Shown here piece by piece: positions 43,661-52,129 of a stretch of 64,000 bases of DNA (positions are counted from its first letter, which is position 1; each line of letters begins with the position of its first letter). The DNA lies in the NCBI GenBank assembly GCA_036273715.1, contig DASUHB010000011.1, forward strand, positions 62,001-126,000, in the 5' to 3' direction. The position numbers and the translations under genes were made by a program. The notes below the pieces were generated by a model. The model searched no databases. It was not told where the DNA came from and saw only the letters and a program-made list of their open reading frames with translations. The stretch is from Gemmatimonadaceae bacterium (GTDB lineage: Bacteria; Gemmatimonadota; Gemmatimonadetes; Gemmatimonadales; Gemmatimonadaceae).

Positions 43661-45630
43661 GGCGAGGTCACCAGCCGCACGACGGCGCCCGCGCCCGTGA
43701 CGACGCCTGCGTTAGGCAAAGTGCTCTGCGCCGTGCCGGCGCCGCTCGCCTGCACGCGAAAACCGGCGTGGTGGAGCGCGTAGACGGCGGCGCGAATGGA
43801 CAGGCCGTGCACATCCGGGACGGCGCGCGGCGGCAGCGTCCGTTGAGCGGCCGCGCGCGCCGGCAGCGTGACCACGATCGGCGGCGCCGGCGCGTCGTCC
43901 GTGTCCGGCGCCGCCGGGGCGCGCGCGACATCGCCGGTCGAGGCCACGGTGGTATCCTCGATTTTCGACAGCGTCTCGCTCGAGGCGAGCGCGTTCCGGT
44001 CGAGCGCCGCATCGCGCGACGCGATCGCCGCCTGCAACACGATCTTCGACACCGGCGCCGCGGCCTTCCCGCCGAAGATCGTCGACTTGGGATCGTCGAG
44101 CTTCACGATGATCACGTAGAGCGGCTTGTCGGCGGGAAACAATCCGACGAACGACGCCGTGTACCGGCCGGCGCTGTACCCGTGCTTGGTGGCGCCGCGG
44201 CGCGCCGTGCCGCTCTTGCCCGCCAAGGTGAACCGCGCCAGCTGCGCTTCGGTGCTCGTGCCGCCCTGCACCACGCCGACCATCATCTTGCGCACCGTGG
44301 CCGCGACCTGCGGCGACAACAAGTGCCTAACGACGCGCCGGTCGTGACGATACAACACGGTCCCGTCGCGCGCGCGGATCTCCTTGATCAACGCCGGCTC
44401 CAACAGATCGCCGCCGTTCGCAATCGCGCCGTACGCCGCCGCCAGCTGCAACGGCGTCACCGCGACCTCGTATCCGATCGCCATCGACGCCGGCGACTGC
44501 CTGGACCACTCGGACGGCGGATACAGAATCCCCGACGCCTCGCCCGGATACGGCACGCCGGTCGGCATGCCGAAGCCGTAGTCGCGCAGCGTCTCGAACT
44601 CCTGCCGCGGCGTTAGGCGCGAGACGAACTTCACCATGGCGATGTTGCTCGAGTACTCGATCGCCTGGGCCAGGGTCAGCTGCGGCTTCGGTTCTTCGTC
44701 GTGGATGGTGCGGCCTTCGATCGTGTACACGCCGTTCTCGGTATTCACCGTGTCCGTCGGGTGCGCCAGGCCGCGCTGCAACAGCATCGCGGCGAACAAC
44801 GGCTTCACCGTCGAGCCCGGCTCGAACGGCTCGCTCAACGCCGGGTTGCCGAACGTCGGCTGCCCGACGCGCTGACTCGCCATCGCGCGGATCTCCCCGT
44901 CCTGCGGATCGAGAATCACGATGTCGCCGCCCGTCGCGCCCATCTTGGCGATCGCATCGGAGAGCGCGCGCACCGAGATCTCCTGCAGCTCCTGATTGAT
45001 CGTGAGCTGCACGGCGTCGCCCGGCTCGGGCGCCACATCGCTGTCGGCCGGGGAATCGAATCGCCGCCCGCGCGCGTCGCGCGCGGTCACCGCGTGTCCA
45101 TCGGTGCCGCGCAGCAAGGAATCGAGCGTGAGCTCGAGGCCGCCGCGCGCGGTGCCGGTGTCGTCCACCCACCCGACGATGCGCCGCGTCGCTTCGCGCG
45201 GCGTGTACACGCGGTCCACCGTTGGGCGCGTGTACACGCCGCGCATCGCCGCCAGGTCCGCGGCGCGCGCCGGCGAATACGTCCCCGGCAGATCCACCCA
45301 GGCACGCCGCGCATCCGTCGCGCGCGACACGAATTCCCCCGGCACGCCCAGGCTGGTCAGGACGCGCCCCACCGCGCGCCGATCCTTGATCTCGCGCGGC
45401 GAGAGGCTGAGCCGCAGCATCGCCCGGCTCATGGCTAACGGAGCACCGCTCACATCGTAAATCGCGCCGCGAGATGCGGGAATCTCCGTGGATGCGAAAT
45501 GCTGCCGCGCCGCCTTCTGCGTCCACTGCTTGGACTGGAACAGCTGCACCTGCGCCGCGCGCACGACGATCGCTCCGGCGAACAACACCAGCGACAGGTG
45601 AATGAGAGTGATACGGCTCTGGCGAAGCAC
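43657..45630 (-). CDS. Division transpeptidase (PBP3/FtsI type) with PASTA domain
   Basis: A 657-aa class B penicillin-binding protein. GTG start 45630 (MLRQSRITLIHLSLVLFAGA), one base after the ftsL stop; upstream frame is inside ftsL. TM at about 8-25, PBP dimer domain to about 225, and the transpeptidase with STVK (S273, K276), SSN at 327-329 and KSG from K472. A Pro/Ala linker leads to one C-terminal PASTA domain (about 595-657). A PASTA repeat on the division PBP is more familiar in Gram-positives (PBP2x) and Spo-type proteins, but also occurs in deep-branching diderms. Position in the dcw cluster indicates the FtsI role. Confidence 0.93.
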   Translation of the reverse strand: MLRQSRITLIHLSLVLFAGAIVVRAAQVQLFQSKQWTQKAARQHFASTEIPASRGAIYDVSGAPLAMSRAMLRLSLSPREIKDRRAVGRVLTSLGVPGEFVSRATDARRAWVDLPGTYSPARAADLAAMRGVYTRPTVDRVYTPREATRRIVGWVDDTGTARGGLELTLDSLLRGTDGHAVTARDARGRRFDSPADSDVAPEPGDAVQLTINQELQEISVRALSDAIAKMGATGGDIVILDPQDGEIRAMASQRVGQPTFGNPALSEPFEPGSTVKPLFAAMLLQRGLAHPTDTVNTENGVYTIEGRTIHDEEPKPQLTLAQAIEYSSNIAMVKFVSRLTPRQEFETLRDYGFGMPTGVPYPGEASGILYPPSEWSRQSPASMAIGYEVAVTPLQLAAAYGAIANGGDLLEPALIKEIRARDGTVLYRHDRRVVRHLLSPQVAATVRKMMVGVVQGGTSTEAQLARFTLAGKSGTARRGATKHGYSAGRYTASFVGLFPADKPLYVIIVKLDDPKSTIFGGKAAAPVSKIVLQAAIASRDAALDRNALASSETLSKIEDTTVASTGDVARAPAAPDTDDAPAPPIVVTLPARAAAQRTLPPRAVPDVHGLSIRAAVYALHHAGFRVQASGAGTAQSTLPNAGVVTGAGAVVRLVTSP

Positions 45631-45631
45631 G

Positions 45632-45934
45632 TTACGGCGCCGACCTGGATCGCGAAAGAATGACGACTTGCGAGTCGTTGGGCACGCGCATGCCGAGCCG
45701 CCGCTCGACCAGCGGCGCCAGTACGCTCCGACTCGACAGATCGCGCACATCGCTCTCGAGCTGCGCCCGCTCCGACTCCAGCTGCACCCGCCGCTGCTCG
45801 AGCACGCGGATGTCGCGCGACCGCGTGATGCCCGCCGTCCTCCGCCAGATGACGCCCGCGGCGATGAGAACGAAACCGAAGAGCGCCAGCGCCACCCACG
45901 CGCGCCCGCGCGCGGCTACGCGGCGCTTCGCCAT
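45632..45934 (-). CDS. ftsL: Cell division protein FtsL-like
   Basis: A 100-aa bitopic protein: basic tail MAKRRVAARGR, TM at about 12-33 (AWVALALFGFVLIAAGVIWRR), then a coiled coil (about 45-80, LEQRRVQLESERAQLESDVRDL). Size, topology and place between rsmH and the PBP gene match FtsL, which recruits FtsB/FtsQ and activates FtsWI. Start is ATG 45934, inside the rsmH end (19-bp overlap). Sequence-level homology is weak, as usual for FtsL. Confidence 0.85.
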   Translation of the reverse strand: MAKRRVAARGRAWVALALFGFVLIAAGVIWRRTAGITRSRDIRVLEQRRVQLESERAQLESDVRDLSSRSVLAPLVERRLGMRVPNDSQVVILSRSRSAP

Positions 45935-46869
45935 GCGCGAAGGTGCGCGCTCCGCGCGCGCGAGTTGACCGCGACCTCTGCCGGGCTCGCCGTGGCCGCC
46001 TTGCGGGTGAGTGTCGTTCCCAGCGCCCGTCCGCCGCACGTACACACCGGCTGCCTCGGCGGACACGTACACGCCGTGCTCCATGCACGGAACGTCTGCT
46101 TGACGATCCGGTCTTCTCCCGAGTGATACGCGATCACCGCGATCACACCTCCCGGGGTGAGTCGATCGCGCAGCGACGGCAGCGCCCGTTCCAGCGCGCC
46201 GAGCTCGTCGTTCACCGCGATGCGCACAGCCTGGAAGAGCCGCGCGAACACCGCGGGCCCAGTACGCGGAGGCGCGCCCAGCACCGCGCGGATGGCGCCC
46301 ACCAGATCGTCGCTCGTGATGAACGGCCGGCGCTGGCGACGACGCACGATCTCGCGAGCCAGCTTGAGGGCGCGGGGCTCGTCGCCGTATTCCCGAAAAA
46401 TCTGTGTGAGCGTGCGTTCGTCGGCCTCCTGCAACAGCTCGGCGGCACTCGGTCCGCCCGCATTCACTGCTCCGTCCATGCGCATGTCGAGCGCTGCTCC
46501 CTCGCGAAACGAGAAGCCGCGCGCAAGGTCGTCCAATTGGTGGGATGAAACGCCGAGATCCAGAAGTACGCCGTCGAAGCGCGTGTCATTGAGATCGACA
46601 ACATCGTCGAGCGCTGCGAAGTTCGCAACGATCGCGCGAAATCGATCAGCGGTTTCGTAGGCAGCAAGTCGCTCGCGCGCCGCCGCGACTGCATCGGGAT
46701 CCCGGTCGATTCCAATCACGCGCACACCGGACTCGAGCAATGCCAGCGCGTGTCCGCCGCCGCCGAGCGTTCCGTCGAGCACGACACCGCATCCGCGGAA
46801 CACGTCGACGACTTCCTTCGCCATCACCGGCGCATGGTATTCGCTCGCCCATGCACCAGCATTCGACAT
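45916..46869 (-). CDS. rsmH: 16S rRNA m4C1402 methyltransferase RsmH
   Basis: A 317-aa SAM-dependent methyltransferase (formerly MraW). EYHAPVMAKEVVDVF near the start, SAM loop DGTLGGGGHALALLE, GVLLDLGVSSHQLDDLARGFSF, and C-terminal VIAYHSGEDRIVKQTFR. Two further in-frame ATGs (46899 and 46974) extend the protein, but those codons have poor GC3 and no family similarity, so I use 46869; 46899 remains possible. No mraZ precedes it. It heads the upper dcw arm. Confidence 0.93.
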   Translation of the reverse strand: MSNAGAWASEYHAPVMAKEVVDVFRGCGVVLDGTLGGGGHALALLESGVRVIGIDRDPDAVAAARERLAAYETADRFRAIVANFAALDDVVDLNDTRFDGVLLDLGVSSHQLDDLARGFSFREGAALDMRMDGAVNAGGPSAAELLQEADERTLTQIFREYGDEPRALKLAREIVRRRQRRPFITSDDLVGAIRAVLGAPPRTGPAVFARLFQAVRIAVNDELGALERALPSLRDRLTPGGVIAVIAYHSGEDRIVKQTFRAWSTACTCPPRQPVCTCGGRALGTTLTRKAATASPAEVAVNSRARSAHLRAWRSAA

Positions 46870-47049
46870 GGTGTGCGATAGTTCGCTCGGAGGATCCATG
46901 CTGGCGGACTCGATCTGATGTGTCGATGGCATCCATGGTGGCGCGCGGCGGGCATGTGCACGCCGAAGATCCATCTCCGCGGTACGCCGGCTTCGGCGTC
47001 GGACGCGTACACTAGCGGCGAACGATGCGCGGCGTCAAGCGCCCTCCTA

Positions 47050-47085
47050 ACGACAGCGCCCGCCGAACATCGGCGGGCGCGTCGT
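47050..47085 (-). terminator. Strong hairpin terminating the TPR gene
   Basis: GCGCCCGCCGA and TCGGCGGGCGC flank an ACA loop (47056-47080), an 11-bp perfect stem extended by ACGAC/GTCGT with one bulged base. It lies just past the stop of the secreted TPR gene on the minus strand. No long T-run; typical of high-GC terminators. Confidence 0.7.
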
Positions 47086-47104
47086 TACATGATCTGGGCA
47101 CCGA

Positions 47105-48850
47105 CTACTTGCAGTATTTCTTCACCTGCGCGTCGATCGCCGGTTGGTACTTTGGCAAGATTCCCAGAATCGTTGCCGCAGTCTTGGGATCCACCGATCC
47201 GCCCGCCTGCATGTTGATCTGAGAGTTGAGCGCCGCGTCCTGCGCCGTCTTTGCCAGATCGCATTTCTTGTCGGTCTGATTCTGCCGGACCGCGATGTCC
47301 GTCACGCGGAAATACGAAACACCGAGCAAGAACTTCGTGGTGGGACTCGATGCGACGCTGTCCGCAGTCGATATCGTGCCGATCGCTTTCTGCCAATCGG
47401 CAAGCGACGGCTTCTGGCCGTTGGCCGTGTCCGCGTTCGCCGCCTGATACGCGCCATTCGCGAGCACGAGGAGGAACTGTGCGACGTTGCCCTTGTCCTC
47501 GCCGTTGGCGAGCGCCTGCTTGAGCGCTGCAACCGCGCTGTCGGGCTGCTTGAGATCCATCTCGGCTTTCGCCTTACGCAGGTACACGTGCTCGGCCTTT
47601 GGATCGATCTTGATGGCCTGGTTCGCCGCGTCTACCGCTTGCTGCGTGTTACCCGCGAGCTCCTGCGTTTGCGCATTGAGCGACAACAGCGCCGCGTTGT
47701 TCTTGAACTTCGCCACGCCCTTTGCAGTCGTCTCGGCTGCCTTCTGCGGCTGATTTATGAGTGCATAGAGCGATGCCTGACGGACGAAATAGCTCGTGTC
47801 GGCGAGCGACGTGTCTGTCTGCACCATCTCTTCGCCGGTGGCGGCCGCCTCCGCGTAGTCCTTGGTGGCTTGTAGAATGAGCCACTTCAAATGCACGAGC
47901 GACGGGTCGCCCGGATTGTCCTTCACGGCCTGGATGATGATGGGCTTGGCGCGTTGGGCGCGGCCAGACGCGGCGATCTTTTGCGTCACATCTTCGACGA
48001 GTCGCAGGTTCTTCGGATCCGCTGCCAGCTCGGCGGCCCACGTGTCGACCGCTTTGTCGAGCGCCGTCGTGTCTTTCTGCGTATCGGCCTTCGCCTTGTA
48101 CGCGTCGGCCAGGAGCGCGAGCGCCGGCTTGTTCTTTGGATCGATCGCGACCGCCTTCGAGGTCACGTCAATGATCGAATCGGGCGGCGCCTTCGCGGCA
48201 ACGAACGCGTTGCCGAGACAGACGCGCGAGATGGTCGACTGTGGATATGCGGCGATGGCTGCTCGCGCGGAGGCAATGGCGTCCTGCGCATTCCCCGCTC
48301 GCAGCGCGTTCTCACACTTTTGTTCGTCGTCCAGTTGCTTGCGTGCCGCCTGCACTTCCTTCGACAACTTGTCGATCAGATCTCCGAGCTTGCTGCCTTC
48401 CAGGTCGGGGAGCGGCTGCACCATGCTGTTGTCGCGCGTGAGCACCATGCGCGTCTCGAGCTTGTAGTTGTCCGCATTTTTCGTGACCTGTCCTTCGAGA
48501 TACTGATCGGCGCGCAACTGCGTGGCGAGCAGCTTGGACGTGATCGGATCGGGCGTGCTGTCGCAGCTGAAGCCGGACGCTTTGAGGTTATCGCAGACGG
48601 CTTTCTGTGGAATGACGAAGAGGTTCTTGATAGGGATGTCCGACGTGAGCTTGTCGATGACTTCCCCGCTCACTTTGGGTCCGAGTCCGGCCTCGTTTCC
48701 CCGGAACGGCGCCACCATCATCCGGGGCGTCCCCTCGGGAATGGGAACGCGCCGCGTGATCTGCGCGGCTGCCGACATCGGGGCCCAGGCGAATGCGACC
48801 GCTGCCAATCCCCACACGGCCGCGCTCGCCCTGTAAGTCTTTGCCTTCAC
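47105..48850 (-). CDS. Secreted TPR-repeat protein of unknown function
   Basis: A 581-aa exported protein. I start at GTG 48850 (MKAKTYRASAAVWGLAAVAFAWAPMSAAAQ, a clear signal peptide) with GAGGGTAG upstream; the frame begins 24 codons earlier. An N-terminal domain of about 170 residues (VAPFRGNEAGLGPKVSGEVIDKL) resembles the TolB-N-like module seen before TPR arrays. It is followed by eight or so degenerate TPRs to residue about 540. No enzyme motif. Codon use is less GC-rich than the flanking operons, and it contains no GTTAGGC word. It stands alone with its own terminator and tRNA-Val upstream. Confidence 0.8.
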   Translation of the reverse strand: MKAKTYRASAAVWGLAAVAFAWAPMSAAAQITRRVPIPEGTPRMMVAPFRGNEAGLGPKVSGEVIDKLTSDIPIKNLFVIPQKAVCDNLKASGFSCDSTPDPITSKLLATQLRADQYLEGQVTKNADNYKLETRMVLTRDNSMVQPLPDLEGSKLGDLIDKLSKEVQAARKQLDDEQKCENALRAGNAQDAIASARAAIAAYPQSTISRVCLGNAFVAAKAPPDSIIDVTSKAVAIDPKNKPALALLADAYKAKADTQKDTTALDKAVDTWAAELAADPKNLRLVEDVTQKIAASGRAQRAKPIIIQAVKDNPGDPSLVHLKWLILQATKDYAEAAATGEEMVQTDTSLADTSYFVRQASLYALINQPQKAAETTAKGVAKFKNNAALLSLNAQTQELAGNTQQAVDAANQAIKIDPKAEHVYLRKAKAEMDLKQPDSAVAALKQALANGEDKGNVAQFLLVLANGAYQAANADTANGQKPSLADWQKAIGTISTADSVASSPTTKFLLGVSYFRVTDIAVRQNQTDKKCDLAKTAQDAALNSQINMQAGGSVDPKTAATILGILPKYQPAIDAQVKKYCK

Positions 48851-48921
48851 GTTCGCTACCCTCCGAGTGTTGATCTGATCTACCCCGAACATCGCCGATG
48901 GGGTCCAAGCACAACAGTACA

Positions 48922-48995
48922 TGGGCGAAGAGGGACTCGAACCCCCGACTTCCTGCGTGTAAGGCAGGCGCTCTAACCAACTGAGCTATTCGCCC
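48922..48995 (-). tRNA. tRNA-Val (anticodon UAC)
   Basis: The minus strand folds as a standard cloverleaf: acceptor GGGCGAA/TTCGCCC, D-loop with TTGGTTAGA, anticodon stem CCTGC/GCAGG with loop CTTACAC (anticodon TAC), T-arm GGGGGTTCGAGTCCC, discriminator A. CCA is not encoded. It reads GUA and, by wobble, other Val codons. It lies between the TPR gene and a small membrane protein. Confidence 0.97.
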
Positions 48996-49091
48996 CGGGA
49001 CAAGCCGGGTTGTCGCCGGTGAGCTCGGTCCTGGTCACGCACACTTCGCGCCCCGGTGTGACGGAAGCCTGTGGAACGGAGCGTTGCCGCT

Positions 49092-49262
49092 TTACTTGAG
49101 GATTGCGAGCGGAATGAGAACGCAGTAACCAACGACGAGCAGAATCGGTGCGATCGTCGTTCCGCCGCGCACTAGATCGGCATAGCCGAGCGCCAAGCAG
49201 ACCGCTGTTGCAATCCACCAGACGTAAGACCGCGGACGACTAGGTGTCTCCACTTTTACCAT
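49092..49262 (-). CDS. Small two-helix membrane protein
   Basis: A 56-aa protein (from ATG 49262; an in-frame start 30 bp upstream is possible). Charged N-terminus MVKVETPSRPRSY, TM1 at about 15-31 (WWIATAVCLALGYADLV), glycine turn, TM2 at about 36-54 (APILLVVGYCVLIPLAIL), final Lys. Composition and two clean hydrophobic stretches make it believable despite its size. A consensus TTGACA lies on the minus strand at 49294-49299, but the matching -10 is poor. Function unknown. Confidence 0.6.
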   Translation of the reverse strand: MVKVETPSRPRSYVWWIATAVCLALGYADLVRGGTTIAPILLVVGYCVLIPLAILK

Positions 49263-49328
49263 AGTCGCATAGTGTGGATCGGCTGCTCGCACATGTCAAG
49301 CGATGGTCAGCGTCTCGTGACGCCGGCA

Positions 49329-50384
49329 TCACATCTCGTCGGGCGGCGGCGAGTCCGGCGGCGACGCTGACGGCGGCTCGGAGGGCGGCTGCTCCGACTG
49401 GCCGGCCGCGAGCAGCGCGGCGAGCGCATCCGTGTCGGCGGCGTGTTCCGCTGCGGCGTCGGCGAGGCGCAGCGCCTCCATGCGCCGCTGGTCGCGCCGC
49501 CGGCGTATCACCCACAGCGGCACGATCATGATGCCCAACAATCCGAGGATGAGCGTCATGTTCGCCAACACGGCGAGCGCGCCGTACCGGCGCATGGTAT
49601 TGGCGCGCCACTGCGCTTCGAATGCGTCTTCCGTAAGGCCGTAGGCGCGGCGAATCGCGACGTCCAACGATTGCGTCTGACGCCAGTACTGAAACAACAG
49701 CGCGAGGCCGCGCTGCCGGTCGAGCGAGGCCAGCTCGCTCACCGCTCGATACGACAGCGCGTACGCCGCATCGGCGCGCGATGCACCGCCCTGGAACTCG
49801 GCGTCTAACGAATCCAGCGATGGGACGCCGTGCAGCACGAGTCCGATGCTGGTGGTGAGCACGGCGTCGCGATCCCATTCGCCGGCGGCGACGCTCGCGT
49901 AGCCTTCATCGAACCATCGCGGCGGCAGATCACCCAGATACTCGTGCAGCGTGAGGTGTGCGAGCTCGTGCCGGAGCACTTGCATGGGATTGCCGGCGCC
50001 GGATCCGGCATTCGAGCCCTGCATCACGATGCGCCGTTGGTCCGGAATGGCGATGGCGGCGCCCCACTCCGGCGCGCCGGCGCCGGTCCACTCGCGGAAG
50101 CGTCGATGGTCCGGCGCGATGGCGATCAGCACGCGCTCCGTTGGGCGCGGCAACCCGGGGAACGTGTCGGCGGCGGTCGCATGGGCGAGCACGGCGCGCG
50201 CGAGCGTGATGTCGCGGGGATAGGCGACCACGGTGAATCGGCCCCGATCCAGCCGCACCGCGGGCGAGTCGATCTGCGCCGCCGCGGGACCGGCGACGAG
50301 CACCGCGGCGGTGGCGATCGCGAGCGCTAGGCGCTGCGCGCGGGCGTGCCTCCGTCCTCGATGTGCTTGAGCATCTCCCCGCAA
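49329..50384 (-). CDS. Membrane-anchored zinc metallopeptidase (peptidase MA-like)
   Basis: About 351 aa. The start is uncertain: TTG 50384 gives a basic stretch and the signal ALAIATAAVLVAGPAAAQ, all overlapping the TPR gene by 58 bp; further upstream the frame is only a shadow. The gluzincin site is LRHELAHLTLHEYL (HExxH) with a likely Glu ligand in WFDEGYASVAAGEW. A C-terminal helix (AVLANMTLILGLLGIMIVPLWVI) and a basic then acidic Pro/Ser-rich tail anchor it with the catalytic domain outside. Last gene of the che/mgl operon; substrate unknown. Confidence 0.78.
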   Translation of the reverse strand: MRGDAQAHRGRRHARAQRLALAIATAAVLVAGPAAAQIDSPAVRLDRGRFTVVAYPRDITLARAVLAHATAADTFPGLPRPTERVLIAIAPDHRRFREWTGAGAPEWGAAIAIPDQRRIVMQGSNAGSGAGNPMQVLRHELAHLTLHEYLGDLPPRWFDEGYASVAAGEWDRDAVLTTSIGLVLHGVPSLDSLDAEFQGGASRADAAYALSYRAVSELASLDRQRGLALLFQYWRQTQSLDVAIRRAYGLTEDAFEAQWRANTMRRYGALAVLANMTLILGLLGIMIVPLWVIRRRRDQRRMEALRLADAAAEHAADTDALAALLAAGQSEQPPSEPPSASPPDSPPPDEM

Positions 50385-51196
50385 CGCTTGCCCCATGGAT
50401 TGAACTTGTTGGCGGCCAGGCCCGCGCGCCACGTCTCGAGCGCGTCGTCCCGCTTGTTGTCGAACCAGAGCACGCGACCCAGCTCGTAGTACGCCTCGAT
50501 GAGGTTCGGACCGAGCGCGAGCGTTTTGCGAAAGAACGTCTGCGCGTCCTCGTACATTTCTCGTTCCGCATACACCAGACCGAGATAGAAGTGCGCGTAC
50601 AACGTGGCCTTGCGGTCGTTGTCCAGGCGAATGGCCTTGGACAGGTGCTCGATGGCTTCGCCGAAGATTTTCTTCTTGAGGCAGATGTAGCCGAGGTTGA
50701 TGCGCGCGAGCGAATTCGTGGGCTGGCGCATCAGCACCTTCTGGAAGTTGAGCAGCGCTTCGTCGTACTTGTCCTGCAGCATCTGCGCCCAGCCGAGCAG
50801 CGATTCCGTCTGCGGGTCGTTGGGCGAGAGCTCGAGCGCCTTGAGCAGCGCGCGCTCGGCGGCCTCGTGGTCGCCTAACGAGATGAGGCTCCAGCCTTTC
50901 TCGAGGTAAGTGGAGGCGCCGATGTGGTCGGCCATCACCGGGCGCTCGCCGCCGAAGGCGGGGGCGTTGGTGGCTTTGGCCGGCGCGCCGCCGCCCAGCT
51001 GCTTCCATCGATCGACGAGGCGCTTCACATCTTCGCGCAGCGCGGTGAGCTGCACGATCTCCTGCTCGACCTCCTTGTAGAGGGCGATGATGTCCGTCTT
51101 GATCGCGTCGCGCTCCGCGCCCGCCTCGGGACCATCGAGCCGTGCTTCGATGGCGCCGAAGCGCGTGCGGAAGGGTCGTCCGTCGACGTCAGCCAT
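50327..51196 (-). CDS. TPR protein of the che/mgl operon
   Basis: A 289-aa cytoplasmic protein. Residues about 1-75 are a coiled, acidic region (FGAIEARLDGPEAGAERDAIKTDIIALYKEVEQEIVQLTAL). Residues about 100-270 form four to five TPRs (for example DHEAAERALLKALELSPNDPQTESLLGWAQML). ATG 51196 has GGGAGGAGC upstream, inside the end of cheW; the longer frame upstream is a cheW shadow. Probably a scaffold for partners in the pathway. Confidence 0.85.
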   Translation of the reverse strand: MADVDGRPFRTRFGAIEARLDGPEAGAERDAIKTDIIALYKEVEQEIVQLTALREDVKRLVDRWKQLGGGAPAKATNAPAFGGERPVMADHIGASTYLEKGWSLISLGDHEAAERALLKALELSPNDPQTESLLGWAQMLQDKYDEALLNFQKVLMRQPTNSLARINLGYICLKKKIFGEAIEHLSKAIRLDNDRKATLYAHFYLGLVYAEREMYEDAQTFFRKTLALGPNLIEAYYELGRVLWFDNKRDDALETWRAGLAANKFNPWGKRCGEMLKHIEDGGTPARSA

Positions 51197-51677
51197 CCGA
51201 CGATGCTCCTCCCAGGCTCGCGCGGTGCAGCTCGAGGTGCTCGGTGGCGGAGAGCAGCCGCTCGATCTCGAGTAGAATGACCATGCGCCCATCGCGGTGC
51301 AGCAGGCCGCGCACGTAGTCCGCCTTGAGGCCGCGGAAGAGCGGCGGCGGCGGCGAGAGCTGGGCGGGGTCGATGTTCGCCACCTCGAGCACCGCGTCGA
51401 CCAGCGCACCGAGCCACTCGTCGCCGGCGCGGAACACGATGATGCGGACGCCCGCCTGGGGACGGTCCGTTTCGTCGAGACCGAAGCGGCGCCGCAGGTC
51501 GATCACCGGCACGACCCGCGACTGGTACTCGAGCACGCCCTCCATCCACGCCGGCAAGTTAGGCACCGGCGTCGGCGCGGCGTGGCGCAGCACGCGCTCC
51601 ACCGAAAGCACGTCGGCGGCAAAATGCTCGTCGCCCACGCGAAAGGTCACCACTTGCTGCGAAGTTGCCGCTGTCAT
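51189..51677 (-). CDS. cheW: CheW-like coupling protein (first copy)
   Basis: A 162-aa CheW domain protein: VVTFRVGDEHFAADVLSVERVLRH, PNLPAWMEGVLEYQSRVVPVIDLRRRFGL, and VILLEIERLL at the C-terminus, all in the normal order. ATG 51677 overlaps the stop of the second CheW-like gene (ATGA). CheW normally links receptors to CheA, but neither partner is encoded in this window. Confidence 0.92.
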   Translation of the reverse strand: MTAATSQQVVTFRVGDEHFAADVLSVERVLRHAAPTPVPNLPAWMEGVLEYQSRVVPVIDLRRRFGLDETDRPQAGVRIIVFRAGDEWLGALVDAVLEVANIDPAQLSPPPPLFRGLKADYVRGLLHRDGRMVILLEIERLLSATEHLELHRASLGGASSDG

Positions 51678-52129
51678 TCGGATTCTCCGGTTCGCGCGAC
51701 ACACGCATCGACCAGCGCGTCCGCGTCCACGATGCCCACCAGGTCGCCTCCTCGCCGCTCGACGCCGACCATGACGCCGCGGCCCGCCGCCGCGCGCGGA
51801 TGGTGCAGCCGCGACGCATCCACCATGATCACGTCCTCGACATCTTCGAGCGCGATGCCCACCGCGCGCGCTCCGCGCCGCAGCATCACCACGGCCGCGT
51901 GCCCGGACGCCGGGGACACGCCTAACGCAACCTCCGGCGCGAACACCGGCACGTACGATCCGCGGATCGCGAACACGCCCAGCATGCCCTCGGCCATGTC
52001 CGGCACCGCCTCGAGCGCCGGCATTTCCACCACCTCGATCGCCGCGCGGAGCGCGAGCGCGAACAGTTCCCCGCTCGCGCGGAAAAGCAGCATCTCGGTG
52101 GCCGGTGCGGCGTCCGTCGGCGCGGTCAT
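51674..52129 (-). CDS. CheW-like coupling protein (second copy, divergent)
   Basis: A 151-aa CheW domain: EMLLFRASGELFALALRAAIEVVEMPALEAVPDMAEGMLGVFAIRGSYVPVFAPEVAL. The internal part is shorter and less conserved than the adjacent copy (the DLR-type motif is changed to FAPEVAL). It ends VGIVDADALVDACV. Two different CheW proteins side by side suggest separate couplings, for example one to a receptor array and one to the TPR/Roadblock part. Overlaps cheB by ATGA. Confidence 0.85.
   Translation of the reverse strand: MTAPTDAAPATEMLLFRASGELFALALRAAIEVVEMPALEAVPDMAEGMLGVFAIRGSYVPVFAPEVALGVSPASGHAAVVMLRRGARAVGIALEDVEDVIMVDASRLHHPRAAAGRGVMVGVERRGGDLVGIVDADALVDACVARTGESE

Noticed and set aside
46870-46974. 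Longer RsmH start at 46974
   Set aside because: The added codons have poor third-position GC, no family similarity and no proper ribosome site.
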